Below, in pieces: positions 1-9,200 of a stretch of 64,000 nucleotides of DNA. Every line of letters starts with the position of its first letter. The first letter of the stretch is position 1. The stretch is from Verrucomicrobiota bacterium (GTDB lineage Bacteria; Chlamydiota; Chlamydiia; Chlamydiales; JAEYWL01). Made by a program: the position numbers and the translations under genes. The notes below the pieces were generated by a model. The model did not search any database. It was not told the DNA's origin and saw nothing but the letters and a program-made list of their open reading frames with translations. The stretch spans positions 1 through 64,000 of the forward strand of contig JAEYWL010000046.1 of NCBI GenBank assembly GCA_023428915.1, written 5' to 3'.

Positions 1-88
1 TGTAAATATACATGGTCGAAAAATTTTGCGGAAAAGATGCAAAAAAGGGCAATTTTAGCGACTAAATGGGGTTTTGAAAGATGTCTAA
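1..88 (+). mobile_element. Partial miniature inverted-repeat element (right part)
   Basis: Bases 16-88 match, with few differences, the reverse complement of the left part of the element at 12648-12777, and bases 40-88 match the right part of the element at 17874-17950. The outer end is GTTTTGAAAGATGTCTA. The left end lies outside the window. It carries no coding sequence, so it is called as a MITE-like non-autonomous repeat. It ends 17 bases beyond the hemG stop codon. Confidence 0.7.
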
Positions 89-105
89 TAGATAATTCCA
101 TTATA

Positions 106-1422
106 TTAATTCTGTGAAAATTGGCTAGCCAGGGTTTCGGCGGCGGCTACGCAGTCGTTGACGGCGACGCCAGTAAACGAATTACCCAAGATGCGCAGGC
201 GGTAATTTAAACGGGCCTCTTCTTCGGCCAATAATTTAAGCATTTTTTGATGCCCTATAACGTACTGTGGTATGGCATTTTTGACATAATTTTCAATTAA
301 ACATTCAGGATTCTCAGTTATTCCAAGATGCTTAGCTAAGGTGTCGAGCGCTGTTTGCTTTGCATTATGAAGAACTTCTGGACGCAGCATGACAGTAAGC
401 CTTGTTTCGTGGGGGTGCTGGTTTTGCTGCGGGAAAGTAGAGGAGTCCCAAGTAACGCCCAAAGCTAGTTGTTTTTGATTAGAGGGGATTAAATACCCAA
501 AACCGCGGAGAGCATACGCATGGGGATACCCGCAGCTGACAGTTGTTACTGAGCGGAAAGGCATGTGTTTCATGGGAGCTGCTAAGGGAGATTCAGGCAG
601 TAAGGCGGCTAAGCTATGGGCTGGCAAAGTGGAGATAAGGTAGTCGGACTTATATGAAGCATGTTGACAAACTGCTTCGCATTCATTAGTGCCGATTTGG
701 ATGCTTTCGACGCTGCAATTGTATACAAGCGAGTCTTGCAGCTTATTGGCCAGAGTCTTGGTTAAAGTAGATAATCCCTGGCGAAACGAGAAAAGAGCTC
801 TTGGATGTTTTTTGGGAGAGGCATTTTTTGCAGCCGCAATCAAACCCAGCAGTACGCTGCCTCGTTCTTTTTCCCATGCGGGCAAAGAGGGAAAGGCAGC
901 AGCAGCCGAAAGACGATCAGGGCGCCCTGCATAAATGCCCGAGACAAGCGGATCTATTAACGTATCGGTAATGAACTGGTTAAAGCGGCGCGTAGTGAAC
1001 TGGGCAATGCTTTCTTCATGGCGAGGCGGCTTGCGGCGATCCACTAAATCCTGTACTAAACCGGGTATGGCAGGCCATAACCAAGGTTGGGCAAGCAGTC
1101 CGGCTGGCGATGAAGGCAGCTGCCGCAATTTTTCCCGGTACCAAAGGTAGCGGTTGCTTGCACAAGTATCGGCCCAGATTATTTCGTCTTGCAGTCCTAA
1201 TTCACCAGCCAGCCTAAGCGTAGCTTCGCCTGCTCCGCTGGCTCGGCAACTGCGGGGGCCAAGTTCAAAAAGATATCCCTGTTTATTGATGGTTTGGATC
1301 CAGCCGCCTGGCTGCTGTTTTTTTTCCAATATAGTCAGTTCCAGGGAAGAACCGTAGGCATTCTTGAGAAACCAGGCTGTTGCAAGACCTGATATACCCG
1401 CTCCTAAAATAATTATTTTCAT
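106..1422 (-). CDS. hemG: Protoporphyrinogen oxidase, FAD-dependent (HemY/PPOX family, called HemG in chlamydiae)
   Basis: It should oxidise protoporphyrinogen IX (or coproporphyrinogen) to the porphyrin late in haem synthesis. The 438-residue protein opens with a dinucleotide-binding Rossmann signature, GAGISGLATAWFLK (residues 7-20), then the ELTILEK strand and the GGWIQT segment typical of flavin amine-oxidase-like enzymes. A C-terminal FAD-contact segment GNSFTGVAVNDCVAAA is visible. Length is usual for the family. The start is an ATG with the Rossmann strand immediately after it. The gene is divergent from clpC. The chlamydial name hemG belongs to the HemY-type flavoenzyme, not to the unrelated small E. 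coli HemG. A second haem gene, hemC-hemD, lies at 59-61 kb but is not linked. Confidence 0.85.
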   Translation of the reverse strand: MKIIILGAGISGLATAWFLKNAYGSSLELTILEKKQQPGGWIQTINKQGYLFELGPRSCRASGAGEATLRLAGELGLQDEIIWADTCASNRYLWYREKLRQLPSSPAGLLAQPWLWPAIPGLVQDLVDRRKPPRHEESIAQFTTRRFNQFITDTLIDPLVSGIYAGRPDRLSAAAAFPSLPAWEKERGSVLLGLIAAAKNASPKKHPRALFSFRQGLSTLTKTLANKLQDSLVYNCSVESIQIGTNECEAVCQHASYKSDYLISTLPAHSLAALLPESPLAAPMKHMPFRSVTTVSCGYPHAYALRGFGYLIPSNQKQLALGVTWDSSTFPQQNQHPHETRLTVMLRPEVLHNAKQTALDTLAKHLGITENPECLIENYVKNAIPQYVIGHQKMLKLLAEEEARLNYRLRILGNSFTGVAVNDCVAAAETLASQFSQN

Positions 1423-1552
1423 CAGTTTAGCTTTTTGCTTGGAAATTTATGTTCACATTGGGTAATTCAATACTATACCAAACACATTAGAAACTTGGTT
1501 TTTGACTGCGGCGCCAGCTTATCAAATCCCCAAGTTTCGCATAGGTATCGGT

Positions 1553-1613
1553 ATAACCTAAATTCGAGGTTATTACTGTTTATTTTTGCAAAAAACGAAA
1601 AAAGGCATAAAAT
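1553..1613 (+). promoter_or_regulatory. Candidate clpC promoter with upstream inverted repeat
   Basis: A TTGCAA box (1586-1591) and a TAAAAT box (1608-1613) are separated by 16 bases about 50 bases before clpC. Just upstream, ATAACCT (1553-1559) and AGGTTAT (1567-1573) form a 7-bp inverted repeat around a 7-base spacer, which could be an operator. There is no CIRCE-type element. The rest of the 241-base hemG-clpC gap is AT-rich and shows no convincing gene. This is pattern reading only. Confidence 0.3.
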
Positions 1614-1663
1614 AAAATTAACAAGATTTCTATTAGCACACACTTTTTCAGCGGGTAATTCAA

Positions 1664-4285
1664 ATGTTTGACAAATTTACCAATCGCGCCAAGCAGGTTA
1701 TTAAATTAGCCAAAAAAGAGGCGCAGCGTCTTAACCACAACTACTTAGGTACAGAGCACGTACTGCTCGGCTTATTAAAGCTAGGCCAAGGGGTAGCTGT
1801 TAATGTCTTGCGCAACCTGAATATTGATTTTGATATCGTGCGCAGCGAAGTGGAGAAGCTGGTGGGCTATGGGCCGGAGATCCTAGTTTACGGCGATCCT
1901 GCATTGACTGGCAAGGTAAAAAAAGTGTTCGAATACGCCAATGAAGAGGCTGCTAATCTCAATCACAACTATGTCGGCACTGAGCACCTGCTGCTAGGTT
2001 TATTGCGCCAAACAGATGGCGTAGCTGCCCAAGTGCTCGAAAATCTCAATGTCAATTTAAAAGAAGTTCGCAAAGAGGTCTTAAAAGAACTAGAAACTTT
2101 CAATCTGCAGCTGCCTCCTATAGGCGGGCCGGCTCCAGGACAGCCGCCTAATCCAGGTTCAAGCGGCGGACAAGGCCCTGGCTCCTCCAAAGCTTACGAT
2201 AAAGGAGCTAACTCAGCAGCCGATAAGATGCCTGCCCTGCGCGCTTATGGCCATGATCTAACCGATATGTGCCGCGAAAACAAAATGGATCCCGTGATTG
2301 GGCGTAAAGAAGAAGTGGAGCGCCTGATCCTGATTCTATGCCGCCGACGTAAAAATAACCCTGTACTCGTAGGGGAAGCAGGCGTCGGTAAAACAGCTAT
2401 TGTCGAAGGCTTAGCCCAAGCTATTGTCAAAGGCGATGTGCCAGATAACTTGCGCAACAAGCGTTTGATCACTTTAGACCTAGCCTTGATGATTGCCGGC
2501 ACCAAATACCGCGGGCAGTTTGAAGAGCGCATTAAAGCGGTCATGGATGAGATTAAGAAAAACGGCAATATTTTACTGTTCATCGATGAGCTGCATACGA
2601 TTGTAGGCGCAGGAGCTGCAGAAGGCGCCATCGATGCTTCCAATATTTTAAAGCCGGCGCTATCGCGCGGGGAAATCCAGTGCATTGGCGCTACGACTAT
2701 AGATGAGTACCGCAAGCATATTGAAAAAGACGCTGCTTTAGAGCGCCGTTTCCAAAAAATTATTGTGCAGCCCAACTCTGTATCTGAAACCATTGAAATT
2801 CTCGGCGGCTTAAAGCAGAAGTACGAAGAACACCACAAGTGTATCTACACGCCTTCAGCTTTAAGTGCTGCTGCCATTTTATCAGACCGCTATATTCATG
2901 GCCGTTTCCTGCCTGACAAGGCAATCGACCTCATTGACGAGGCCGGTGCGCAAAGCCGTATAGCTATGATGAACCAGCCTCTTGATATCACCCGTTATGA
3001 GCAAGAGATTGAGACAACCCGCTTGGCAAAAGAAGAAGCTATTGGCCACCAAGAGTATGAAAAAGCTGCTAAGTTGCGCGATAAAGAGAAAAAACTGCGC
3101 GAAGAGCTGCAGCAAAGCCGTGCGCAATGGGAAGTCAATCGCGAAGAGCATCAAGTGATTGTCGAAGATGAAGATGTCGCCAATGTGATCGCAAAAAATA
3201 CAGGTATTCCACTCAGCCGCTTAACAGAAGGCGAGACCCAAAAAGTCTTGAAAATGGAAGAGGTTTTGCGCCAAACCATTATTGGGCAGGATGAAGCGGT
3301 AAAAACGATTGCCCGCGCTATACGCCGCAGCAAAGCCGATATTAAAGACCCTAATCGCCCAATTGGCGCTTTCTTGTTCCTGGGGCCAACTGGCGTGGGT
3401 AAAACGCTGCTGGCCAGACTGCTGGCTATCCATATGTTTGGCGGCGAAGATGCCTTAATTCAGGTCGATATGTCTGAATATATGGAGAAATTTGCGGTTA
3501 GCCGTATGACAGGTTCTCCTCCAGGCTATGTAGGCCATGAAGAAGGCGGGCAGCTGACAGAACGCGTTCGTCAGCGCCCATATTCGGTAGTGCTTTTCGA
3601 TGAAATCGAAAAGGCGCATCCCGATGTCATGGACTTGCTGCTGCAGATCCTGGAAGAAGGGCGTTTGACTGACTCCTTCGGCCGCAAAATAGACTTCCGC
3701 AACACGATCATCATCATGACCTCTAACCTCGGCGCAGACCTTATTAGAAGAAGCACAGAAGTGGGCTTCGGCGCTAAAGAGGGCTCGATGGATTATCCTG
3801 TTATGAAGGAAAAAATCGAAGCTGCCGTGAAGAAACACTTCAAGCCGGAGTTTCTCAACCGTCTAAACGGTGTAATTATTTTCCATCCGCTCTCTAAAGA
3901 GAGTTTGGCGCAAGTTATTGATTTAGAAGTCAACAAACTGCAAAACAGACTGCAGAAGAGAGAGCTTTCCATTACATTGGATGAAAAAGCCAAAGAATTC
4001 CTGGTCGACAAAGGCTTCCAGCCGGAAATGGGTGCCAGACCTTTACGCCGCACCATTGAAGAATATTTGGAAGATCCAATTGCCGAGATTATCTTGTCTC
4101 ATCCGGATGAAGGGCGTAAGATCCTTGTTACCCTTGAAGGAGACCATCTGGAGTTTAAGGACCAGGAAGTGAAGAAGCGGATAAAGGATAAAGACCGGGA
4201 AAAGGAAAAACTCAAAAAAGTGACAACTCCCAGCTTCTCCGGCGACCGTCAAGAAGGCGAGCGTCAGCAAGAAGACAAAGAATAA
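1664..4285 (+). CDS. clpC: ClpC-type AAA+ unfoldase of the ClpCP protease
   Basis: ATP-driven chaperone that unfolds substrates and feeds them to ClpP. The 873-residue protein has two Clp-N repeats (about residues 1-145; the pattern [16 protein letters not shown] appears twice), a Gly/Pro-rich linker, a first AAA+ module with Walker [15 protein letters not shown] near 237, a coiled middle region with a UVR-like segment ([19 protein letters not shown], about 465), and a second AAA+ module with Walker [11 protein letters not shown] near 575 followed by sensor motifs. The middle domain is of ClpC length, not the long ClpB type. The C-terminal tail is highly charged and Lys/Glu-rich. A candidate promoter precedes it and a strong hairpin terminator follows, so it is probably monocistronic. 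Confidence 0.96.
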   Translation: MFDKFTNRAKQVIKLAKKEAQRLNHNYLGTEHVLLGLLKLGQGVAVNVLRNLNIDFDIVRSEVEKLVGYGPEILVYGDPALTGKVKKVFEYANEEAANLNHNYVGTEHLLLGLLRQTDGVAAQVLENLNVNLKEVRKEVLKELETFNLQLPPIGGPAPGQPPNPGSSGGQGPGSSKAYDKGANSAADKMPALRAYGHDLTDMCRENKMDPVIGRKEEVERLILILCRRRKNNPVLVGEAGVGKTAIVEGLAQAIVKGDVPDNLRNKRLITLDLALMIAGTKYRGQFEERIKAVMDEIKKNGNILLFIDELHTIVGAGAAEGAIDASNILKPALSRGEIQCIGATTIDEYRKHIEKDAALERRFQKIIVQPNSVSETIEILGGLKQKYEEHHKCIYTPSALSAAAILSDRYIHGRFLPDKAIDLIDEAGAQSRIAMMNQPLDITRYEQEIETTRLAKEEAIGHQEYEKAAKLRDKEKKLREELQQSRAQWEVNREEHQVIVEDEDVANVIAKNTGIPLSRLTEGETQKVLKMEEVLRQTIIGQDEAVKTIARAIRRSKADIKDPNRPIGAFLFLGPTGVGKTLLARLLAIHMFGGEDALIQVDMSEYMEKFAVSRMTGSPPGYVGHEEGGQLTERVRQRPYSVVLFDEIEKAHPDVMDLLLQILEEGRLTDSFGRKIDFRNTIIIMTSNLGADLIRRSTEVGFGAKEGSMDYPVMKEKIEAAVKKHFKPEFLNRLNGVIIFHPLSKESLAQVIDLEVNKLQNRLQKRELSITLDEKAKEFLVDKGFQPEMGARPLRRTIEEYLEDPIAEIILSHPDEGRKILVTLEGDHLEFKDQEVKKRIKDKDREKEKLKKVTTPSFSGDRQEGERQQEDKE

Positions 4286-4297
4286 TTCAGCAATTTG

Positions 4298-4324
4298 AAA
4301 GCGGCGATTTCTTCGCCGCTTTTT
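4298..4324 (+). terminator. Rho-independent terminator of clpC
   Basis: AAAGCGGCGA and TCGCCGCTTT form a 10-bp GC-rich stem around a 5-base loop, and the 3' arm runs into a T tract. It begins 12 bases after the clpC stop codon. Confidence 0.88.
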
Positions 4325-4362
4325 CTCCGGTTCGATTTATCTAACCCCTCCGATTAAAAAAC

Positions 4363-5232
4363 CTATTCAATGGTTTTTGTTTGCATCAACAAGTTGCGAA
4401 AAAGATCAACCGACCAGTCGGCGATTTGTGCATAATTAGTAACAAATGGCTGCATATCTGCTTTTGCAGAGGCAAAATCAATGCGTTCAATTTTATCGAG
4501 CATGAGTTTTTCAAAACGATTTCTTGTTAAAGTTTCACCATTCTGAAGAGTGCCTGTTCGTTGCATGTGGATGGCTAGACGAGGTAGTGATAGAATAGTG
4601 TTTTGACGCACTAACCAGTACCAATCATACCAATCACGTCCCTTCACGCGTCCCTTCCATTCCCTGAAAAGGACTGCATGCATTTTCCCTGCAAATATAT
4701 CTGTTAATACTACAGTGCGGATACCAACGCTAAAGGGTGTTAAAAGAAATCGCGTTTCGACATCATAAGCGGGTGCAGGATCTGTATCGACCTCTATCTT
4801 AATTTTCAGCAACATCTCTGGGTGTAATCCATGCACAAGGTTTCTGGGAATTCCTATTTTCAAAAGTTCACCGAGTGTGTTTGTTTTGATAAAAGCAGAA
4901 CGAATAGGTGTTTCCCAGCTTTTATCTTTTGTATCAATTTCCACAGAAAAGCCAAATGACATGAGTTCATTTCGAATGGCTTCATGGTATGGCTCTAGAG
5001 AATATTTCGGATCCGGTGTAAGGAGTGTGAAATCAAGGTCTTCAGAAAAGCGGTCAAGTCCATAAAGAATGCGAAGTGTTGTGCCTCCATAGAACGCCGC
5101 ATGTTCAAAAAAACGGGCTCTCCAAAGGGCAATGAGTGCTAACTCTTGAAGAATTTCTTTTAACGCTCGTTCATATTGAGTTCGTGTCTCACACTTGTAT
5201 CTTCGCAACATTGTTTCTAGGGCCGGATTCAT
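4363..5232 (-). CDS. AbiEii/AbiGii-type nucleotidyltransferase toxin
   Basis: Predicted toxin of a type IV AbiE toxin-antitoxin module; known relatives are nucleotidyltransferases that bind or transfer nucleotides and stop growth. The visible signature is FYGGTTLRILYG followed by RFSEDLDFTLL (about residues 48-70), the GG-T/SxDxD metal-binding core of this superfamily. A later WKGRVKGRDWYDWYWL segment also fits the family. The start is set at the ATG that overlaps the antitoxin stop (ATGA at 5229-5232), giving 289 residues; a longer in-frame start exists at 5250. Translation is therefore probably coupled to the upstream antitoxin gene. Such modules are often acquired laterally and can act in phage defence. 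The nucleotidyltransferase core looks intact. Confidence 0.85.
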   Translation of the reverse strand: MNPALETMLRRYKCETRTQYERALKEILQELALIALWRARFFEHAAFYGGTTLRILYGLDRFSEDLDFTLLTPDPKYSLEPYHEAIRNELMSFGFSVEIDTKDKSWETPIRSAFIKTNTLGELLKIGIPRNLVHGLHPEMLLKIKIEVDTDPAPAYDVETRFLLTPFSVGIRTVVLTDIFAGKMHAVLFREWKGRVKGRDWYDWYWLVRQNTILSLPRLAIHMQRTGTLQNGETLTRNRFEKLMLDKIERIDFASAKADMQPFVTNYAQIADWSVDLFRNLLMQTKTIE

Positions 5233-5870
5233 TTTTTTCCCTTTAACCATTCAATTATTAATTTTATTATCGGCGATCCTCCAGCCTTCAAGATTTCATT
5301 TAACTTTCCAATTCGCATTCGACTGACTAATGCAGGATCAAGTCTAAGATCATCAAAAAACAGATCGACGAGTTCATTCAATGTTTCTGGCTGGTCATTG
5401 CGAAAATAAAGAAGATCGGCAAGTGCTTTTTCAGGTGTTGCGACCAATGCAGTTTCGTTATTTCTTATTGAAACCAGATTGAAGTTGACTTGGTAAAGTT
5501 TAGTAGGAAGATGAACATAACTAAATCTGCCAATTGGGGTATCGAAATTCCGAGCGCGTTTTGTAGACATGCTTGTGACCTCTGCAATGTATTCAGGAAT
5601 TAATCCATAATAAGCAAGAGCATATTCTCGTGAAATATAGGAGGGACCATAGATCTTATTTGCTAGGATTTCTTGACTGTATGGTCCCTTTCGATAATTA
5701 GCGCCAAACAAATATAACCCTTTCTTGACTCGGATTAAATCACCTTTTTTTAGAAGAGTAGTTAATTTGGCTCTAGGCGATTTGTAATCTCTAAGGCAAT
5801 CCATGACAAAAGTATAGTCAATTTCTTCGCCTTGAGATTTATTTCTGAGTTGAAACATTATGTTGGTCAT
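5229..5870 (-). CDS. AbiEi-type antitoxin / transcriptional repressor
   Basis: First gene of the AbiE pair. The N-terminal part (about residues 15-60) reads as a winged-helix domain: KLTTLLKKGDLIRVKKGLYLFG is the usual AbiEi pattern. It is followed by the conserved GPSYISREYALAYYGLIPE segment and by ALVATPEKALADLLYF, also typical of the family. Known AbiEi proteins neutralise the toxin and repress the operon by binding inverted repeats upstream; here two near-identical palindromes lie 11-103 bases upstream of the start. Length (213 residues) is normal. An alternative ATG lies 12 bases inside (5858). No strong ribosome-binding site is seen for either start. Confidence 0.85.
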   Translation of the reverse strand: MTNIMFQLRNKSQGEEIDYTFVMDCLRDYKSPRAKLTTLLKKGDLIRVKKGLYLFGANYRKGPYSQEILANKIYGPSYISREYALAYYGLIPEYIAEVTSMSTKRARNFDTPIGRFSYVHLPTKLYQVNFNLVSIRNNETALVATPEKALADLLYFRNDQPETLNELVDLFFDDLRLDPALVSRMRIGKLNEILKAGGSPIIKLIIEWLKGKK

Positions 5871-5880
5871 ATTTATTTGC

Positions 5881-5972
5881 CAGTATGTATGGATTTATCA
5901 TACATATCAGCAAGTTTATTGTATAGAATTATGACATATAATTTGTCAGTATGTATGGATTTATCATACATA
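5881..5972. promoter_or_regulatory. Paired palindromic operator sites upstream of abiEi
   Basis: The same 26-base sequence occurs at 5881-5906 and 5947-5972, a 66-bp spacing. Each holds the inverted arms TATGTATG and CATACATA around a 7-base GATTTAT core; the second copy has perfect 9-base arms. Position and symmetry fit AbiEi autorepression, for which two upstream inverted repeats are known in other systems. Confidence 0.7.
5920..5949 (-). promoter_or_regulatory. Candidate promoter of the abiE operon
   Basis: Reading the minus strand, CTGACA (5949-5944) and TATACA (5925-5920) are separated by 18 bases. The distal palindrome overlaps the -35 side and the proximal palindrome lies downstream of the -10, which would suit repression by binding both sites. 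Confidence 0.4.
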
Positions 5973-6046
5973 CATGACAATATGTCGGTAAGCCTTTTCT
6001 CGTATATATATTAAAAAAATATATATTAAAAAAACTTTTTTCAATC

Positions 6047-6101
6047 TTTAGGCCTTGTAGGATAAGTCTCCCTTCGGTCGACTTATCCTACAAGGCCTAA
6101 A
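6047..6101. repeat. Perfect 22-bp hairpin in the abiE / giant-gene intergenic region
   Basis: Bases 6047-6068 and 6080-6101 are perfect reverse complements with an 11-base loop (TCCCTTCGGTC). It lies in the 365-base gap between divergent genes, so no transcript obviously ends here, although an abiE antisense or unknown transcript could. The gap otherwise holds the abiE operators (5881-5972), a purely A/T stretch (6004-6031) and an AT-rich leader for the gene at 6236. Confidence 0.8.
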
Positions 6102-6235
6102 AGCAATCGGACATTAGTTTTTTTATTTTCTGAGCGCTTTAACGAAGAGTGTAATATGTTGTCGATTATAAAATTTAAACAATAATTATAATTTGTTTAT
6201 AATTTAATTATTGTTACTTAATTTAAGGTAGGAAT

Positions 6236-9200
6236 ATGGGTTATGCTCCTTCATTTTCTTCTTGGTCCTGGGTTGAAACACATACTGATCAGCAAGTGTT
6301 AGATAAATTGCAAGCTGAGCCTTCATTCTTGATAAAATTAGAGGAGGGTACGCCAACTGCAAAACAGGCGGGCCGTTTGATTCTTATTCTCACGAAAATG
6401 CCCGCCAGCAGCGACACCGTAATACAAGAGCAATTCAATGGGCAAATAAAATTGCTTTTTAACTTTCTAGCGGGACAGAATCTAGTGCCGAAAGCACGTA
6501 ATGTAGATCGCGCTGAAGAAGGGAAATTAAAAGCAATCTTTAGGAGAATGCTGCCTGCGTCCGAGCTTGAGCGCGGCCTAAAACAAGCCATCCAGCATAA
6601 TCAGCCGCAGCTAGCTTATGAAATTCTGAATTGCCTGGAGCGTATGGACGCTAACTTAAAAGGTCCGCATAATGAGCCTTTATTAGAGTGGGCTTTGATG
6701 CAAGGTGTTCCTGAACTGGCTGCTCTTATGCTTAAAAAAGGCCATCTGCCAAAGAAAGAAGTGTTCGATACCTTGCATTTAGCAGTACATGCCGATAAAA
6801 CAGAGTTTTTTGGTAATGATCTTTTTGTTACTCAACTGCTTGAATCTTATAACGACCCCCGTCAGTTAATTCTTTTAGCTTTAACCATGAAGGAAGAAGG
6901 CATGCAGCAGCGCCTTCTCGGGAAAATTGATAACTGGCAGGAACATCTAAATGATTGTAATTTTTTTCAAAAAATCCTGAAGCAAGGCCCTGGTGTCGCT
7001 GTCAAAATTATACAGGGATTAAAGACGATTCCAGAGCCAAATCGTGCTAATTTTATTACTGAAAATTTAAAAGGATTAACTTGTTTAGCTGCCTTGCACG
7101 TTTCTGCTTTGCAAGCTTTAAAAGAATTAGCTCCTCCGGATGAATTTAAAGAGGTCATCAAAAACCCTGAAACAGGCGTATTATTTTTTGCACGTGATAC
7201 AGAGACCCTGGATTGTATTGCAAGCACTATCAGTAAAAGCGAATTTTTTAAATTGCTTTCATCTCCTTTACCTTCAATTTTAAGGCAAAATTTTGAATCC
7301 ATTCATTTTCATAAAGAAAACCTTTTTGATCAAGGAAGCAAAGTTTCTCTTAAAGCAGGATTGGCGTTGTTCGTTAGTGCTATGGCAGGTGCATCTTATA
7401 ATAGTATTAGCGATCCTAAAAATGAAAAATGGCCCGTAATAATGACAACACTTGCGGGGCTGGCAGGGGCAGCGACTATACTTTCCGCGCTAAGCGCTAT
7501 GCTAATTTCAGGCATATTGCAATCCACGGAAGCATCAAAATATAAAAGTAAAGTAGCACTTATTCATGCTTCAGCCTTGCAAGTGCTTTTACTTTCTTTA
7601 AGATTGGATCCCAAGCATTCCAAGTTACAAAGTTTTGTTGAGTATTTTCTGACACATTTTTCTGCTAGCGAACTGGCTAAATTAATGGAGACTCTGCCTT
7701 TTAATCCCTTTCTTGGCAGTTTAGATAAAGAATATCCTGAGTTTAAATTTTCCGAAGAAGATCTAATAAAAAATATTAAACTTTTAAAAAAATATTACAC
7801 TAATGAAGAAGTTGCAGATATTTTAAGTAAAAACTACTCACAATACTTTAAAAATACAATTCTTGATAGGAAAATTATTTTAAACATTGCCAGGGAACTG
7901 GGAGCACAATTTGTTGAAAGTTGGTTTACAAAAATCTTCGATCAAAACTTCAGGGAAATACGTAATTCAATTAATCTTAAACAAACCAAAATACTTTTTA
8001 ATTTAATGATTAAATACTTAGGAATGGAAAAAGTATTAAAATTTTTAGAGCCTTATTTAAGAGCATCTCCTTTTGAGGGTTATAATCTATATCTTATTGA
8101 TAATTTTATTTTTAATCTTCCAGCTATAACCCTTAAAGAATTATTCAAAGCAGAATCTAATACTCTTCTAAATGGCTATCTGATAAATCAATTAATAAAG
8201 GAGGAGTCAACAAGTTTTTTTGATTTTCTTAAAAACTTACCCTATGAAGAACGGGTAGAATTTATTTTAGAGCACAATATTTTCCATTTAATAGCCGAAC
8301 AAAAAAGTCCTGCTTTCGCTGAAGCTTTATCTGCTTCCCCCAGCAAGCTATACAGCTATTTTGCGGAGCTCTTAAAGCATCCGGATAAGGCTGTTCAGAA
8401 AAACAGCTGGCGGGCCGTGCTGTCTAAAGAGGTAAAGGGCAAAAATGTGTGTGCTCTTGCGCCTCCAAGTGTCTTGAATTTTTTTGCTAAAAAGCTTTCT
8501 GTAATCGAAATTTGTAAATTACTAGAAAAAGGTCCTTATAAATATAGAATAGAGCTGTTGTTCCTTATGTCTAAAAATGAAACTATTTTTAATAAAAATT
8601 CTGGTTTAGATATGCCAGTCTTTTTGCGGCAAAAAGATAAAAACGGAACAATCTTTCATCAACTTGTCGAATCTCCTAATAAAGGCGAATATATATTCAA
8701 AACGATTTCAAAAAATCTATCCACGTCAGAAGTAAGAGAACTGCTAACAAAAAAAAATAGCGACTCGCTTACCGCTATTGACTCAATGTTATCTACGCAT
8801 AATAGAAAAATTTTAAGAAATATAAAAAAACATTATCCTGATGTAATTAAGGAGTATATTTCTGTCGACAATCCGCAGATTCTCCCTTTACTAAAAAATG
8901 AAACAGATTATCAGTTGGTTAAATCTTTTGATTCTCGTTTTGCTTATTTAGAGCTGTTTTATGAAAATGGCATGTTACGCAAGACGTTTAAAGTGAAAAG
9001 TGAAAAGATAGAAAGCTGGCTTGTCCCTAGTTCAGAATTTGACCAATTGGCAAATATAGTGAAGAGTGAAGAGATAGAAAAGTGGCTTGTCCCTAGTTTT
9101 CCAAAATTTGCCCAATGGGCAAAAAAACAGAGCTTCGATGATGAGTCGACTAGTCTAAATTATTTGGCCAAAGCAAAAATAGACCCTTCTGAGTTTGTAA

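Noticed and set aside
106..1422. Assigning the flavoprotein to the E. coli-type HemG (flavodoxin-like)
   Set aside because: Length and the N-terminal Rossmann motif are those of the HemY/PPOX family; only the chlamydial gene name is hemG.
1435..1671. 78-codon open frame between hemG and clpC on the plus strand
   Set aside because: It overlaps the clpC start and the candidate promoter, has no ribosome-binding site of note and no recognisable protein pattern.
5881..5972. Direct repeats that might begin a CRISPR array
   Set aside because: Only two copies, palindromic, directly before a repressor gene; operator sites fit better. No cas genes are present.
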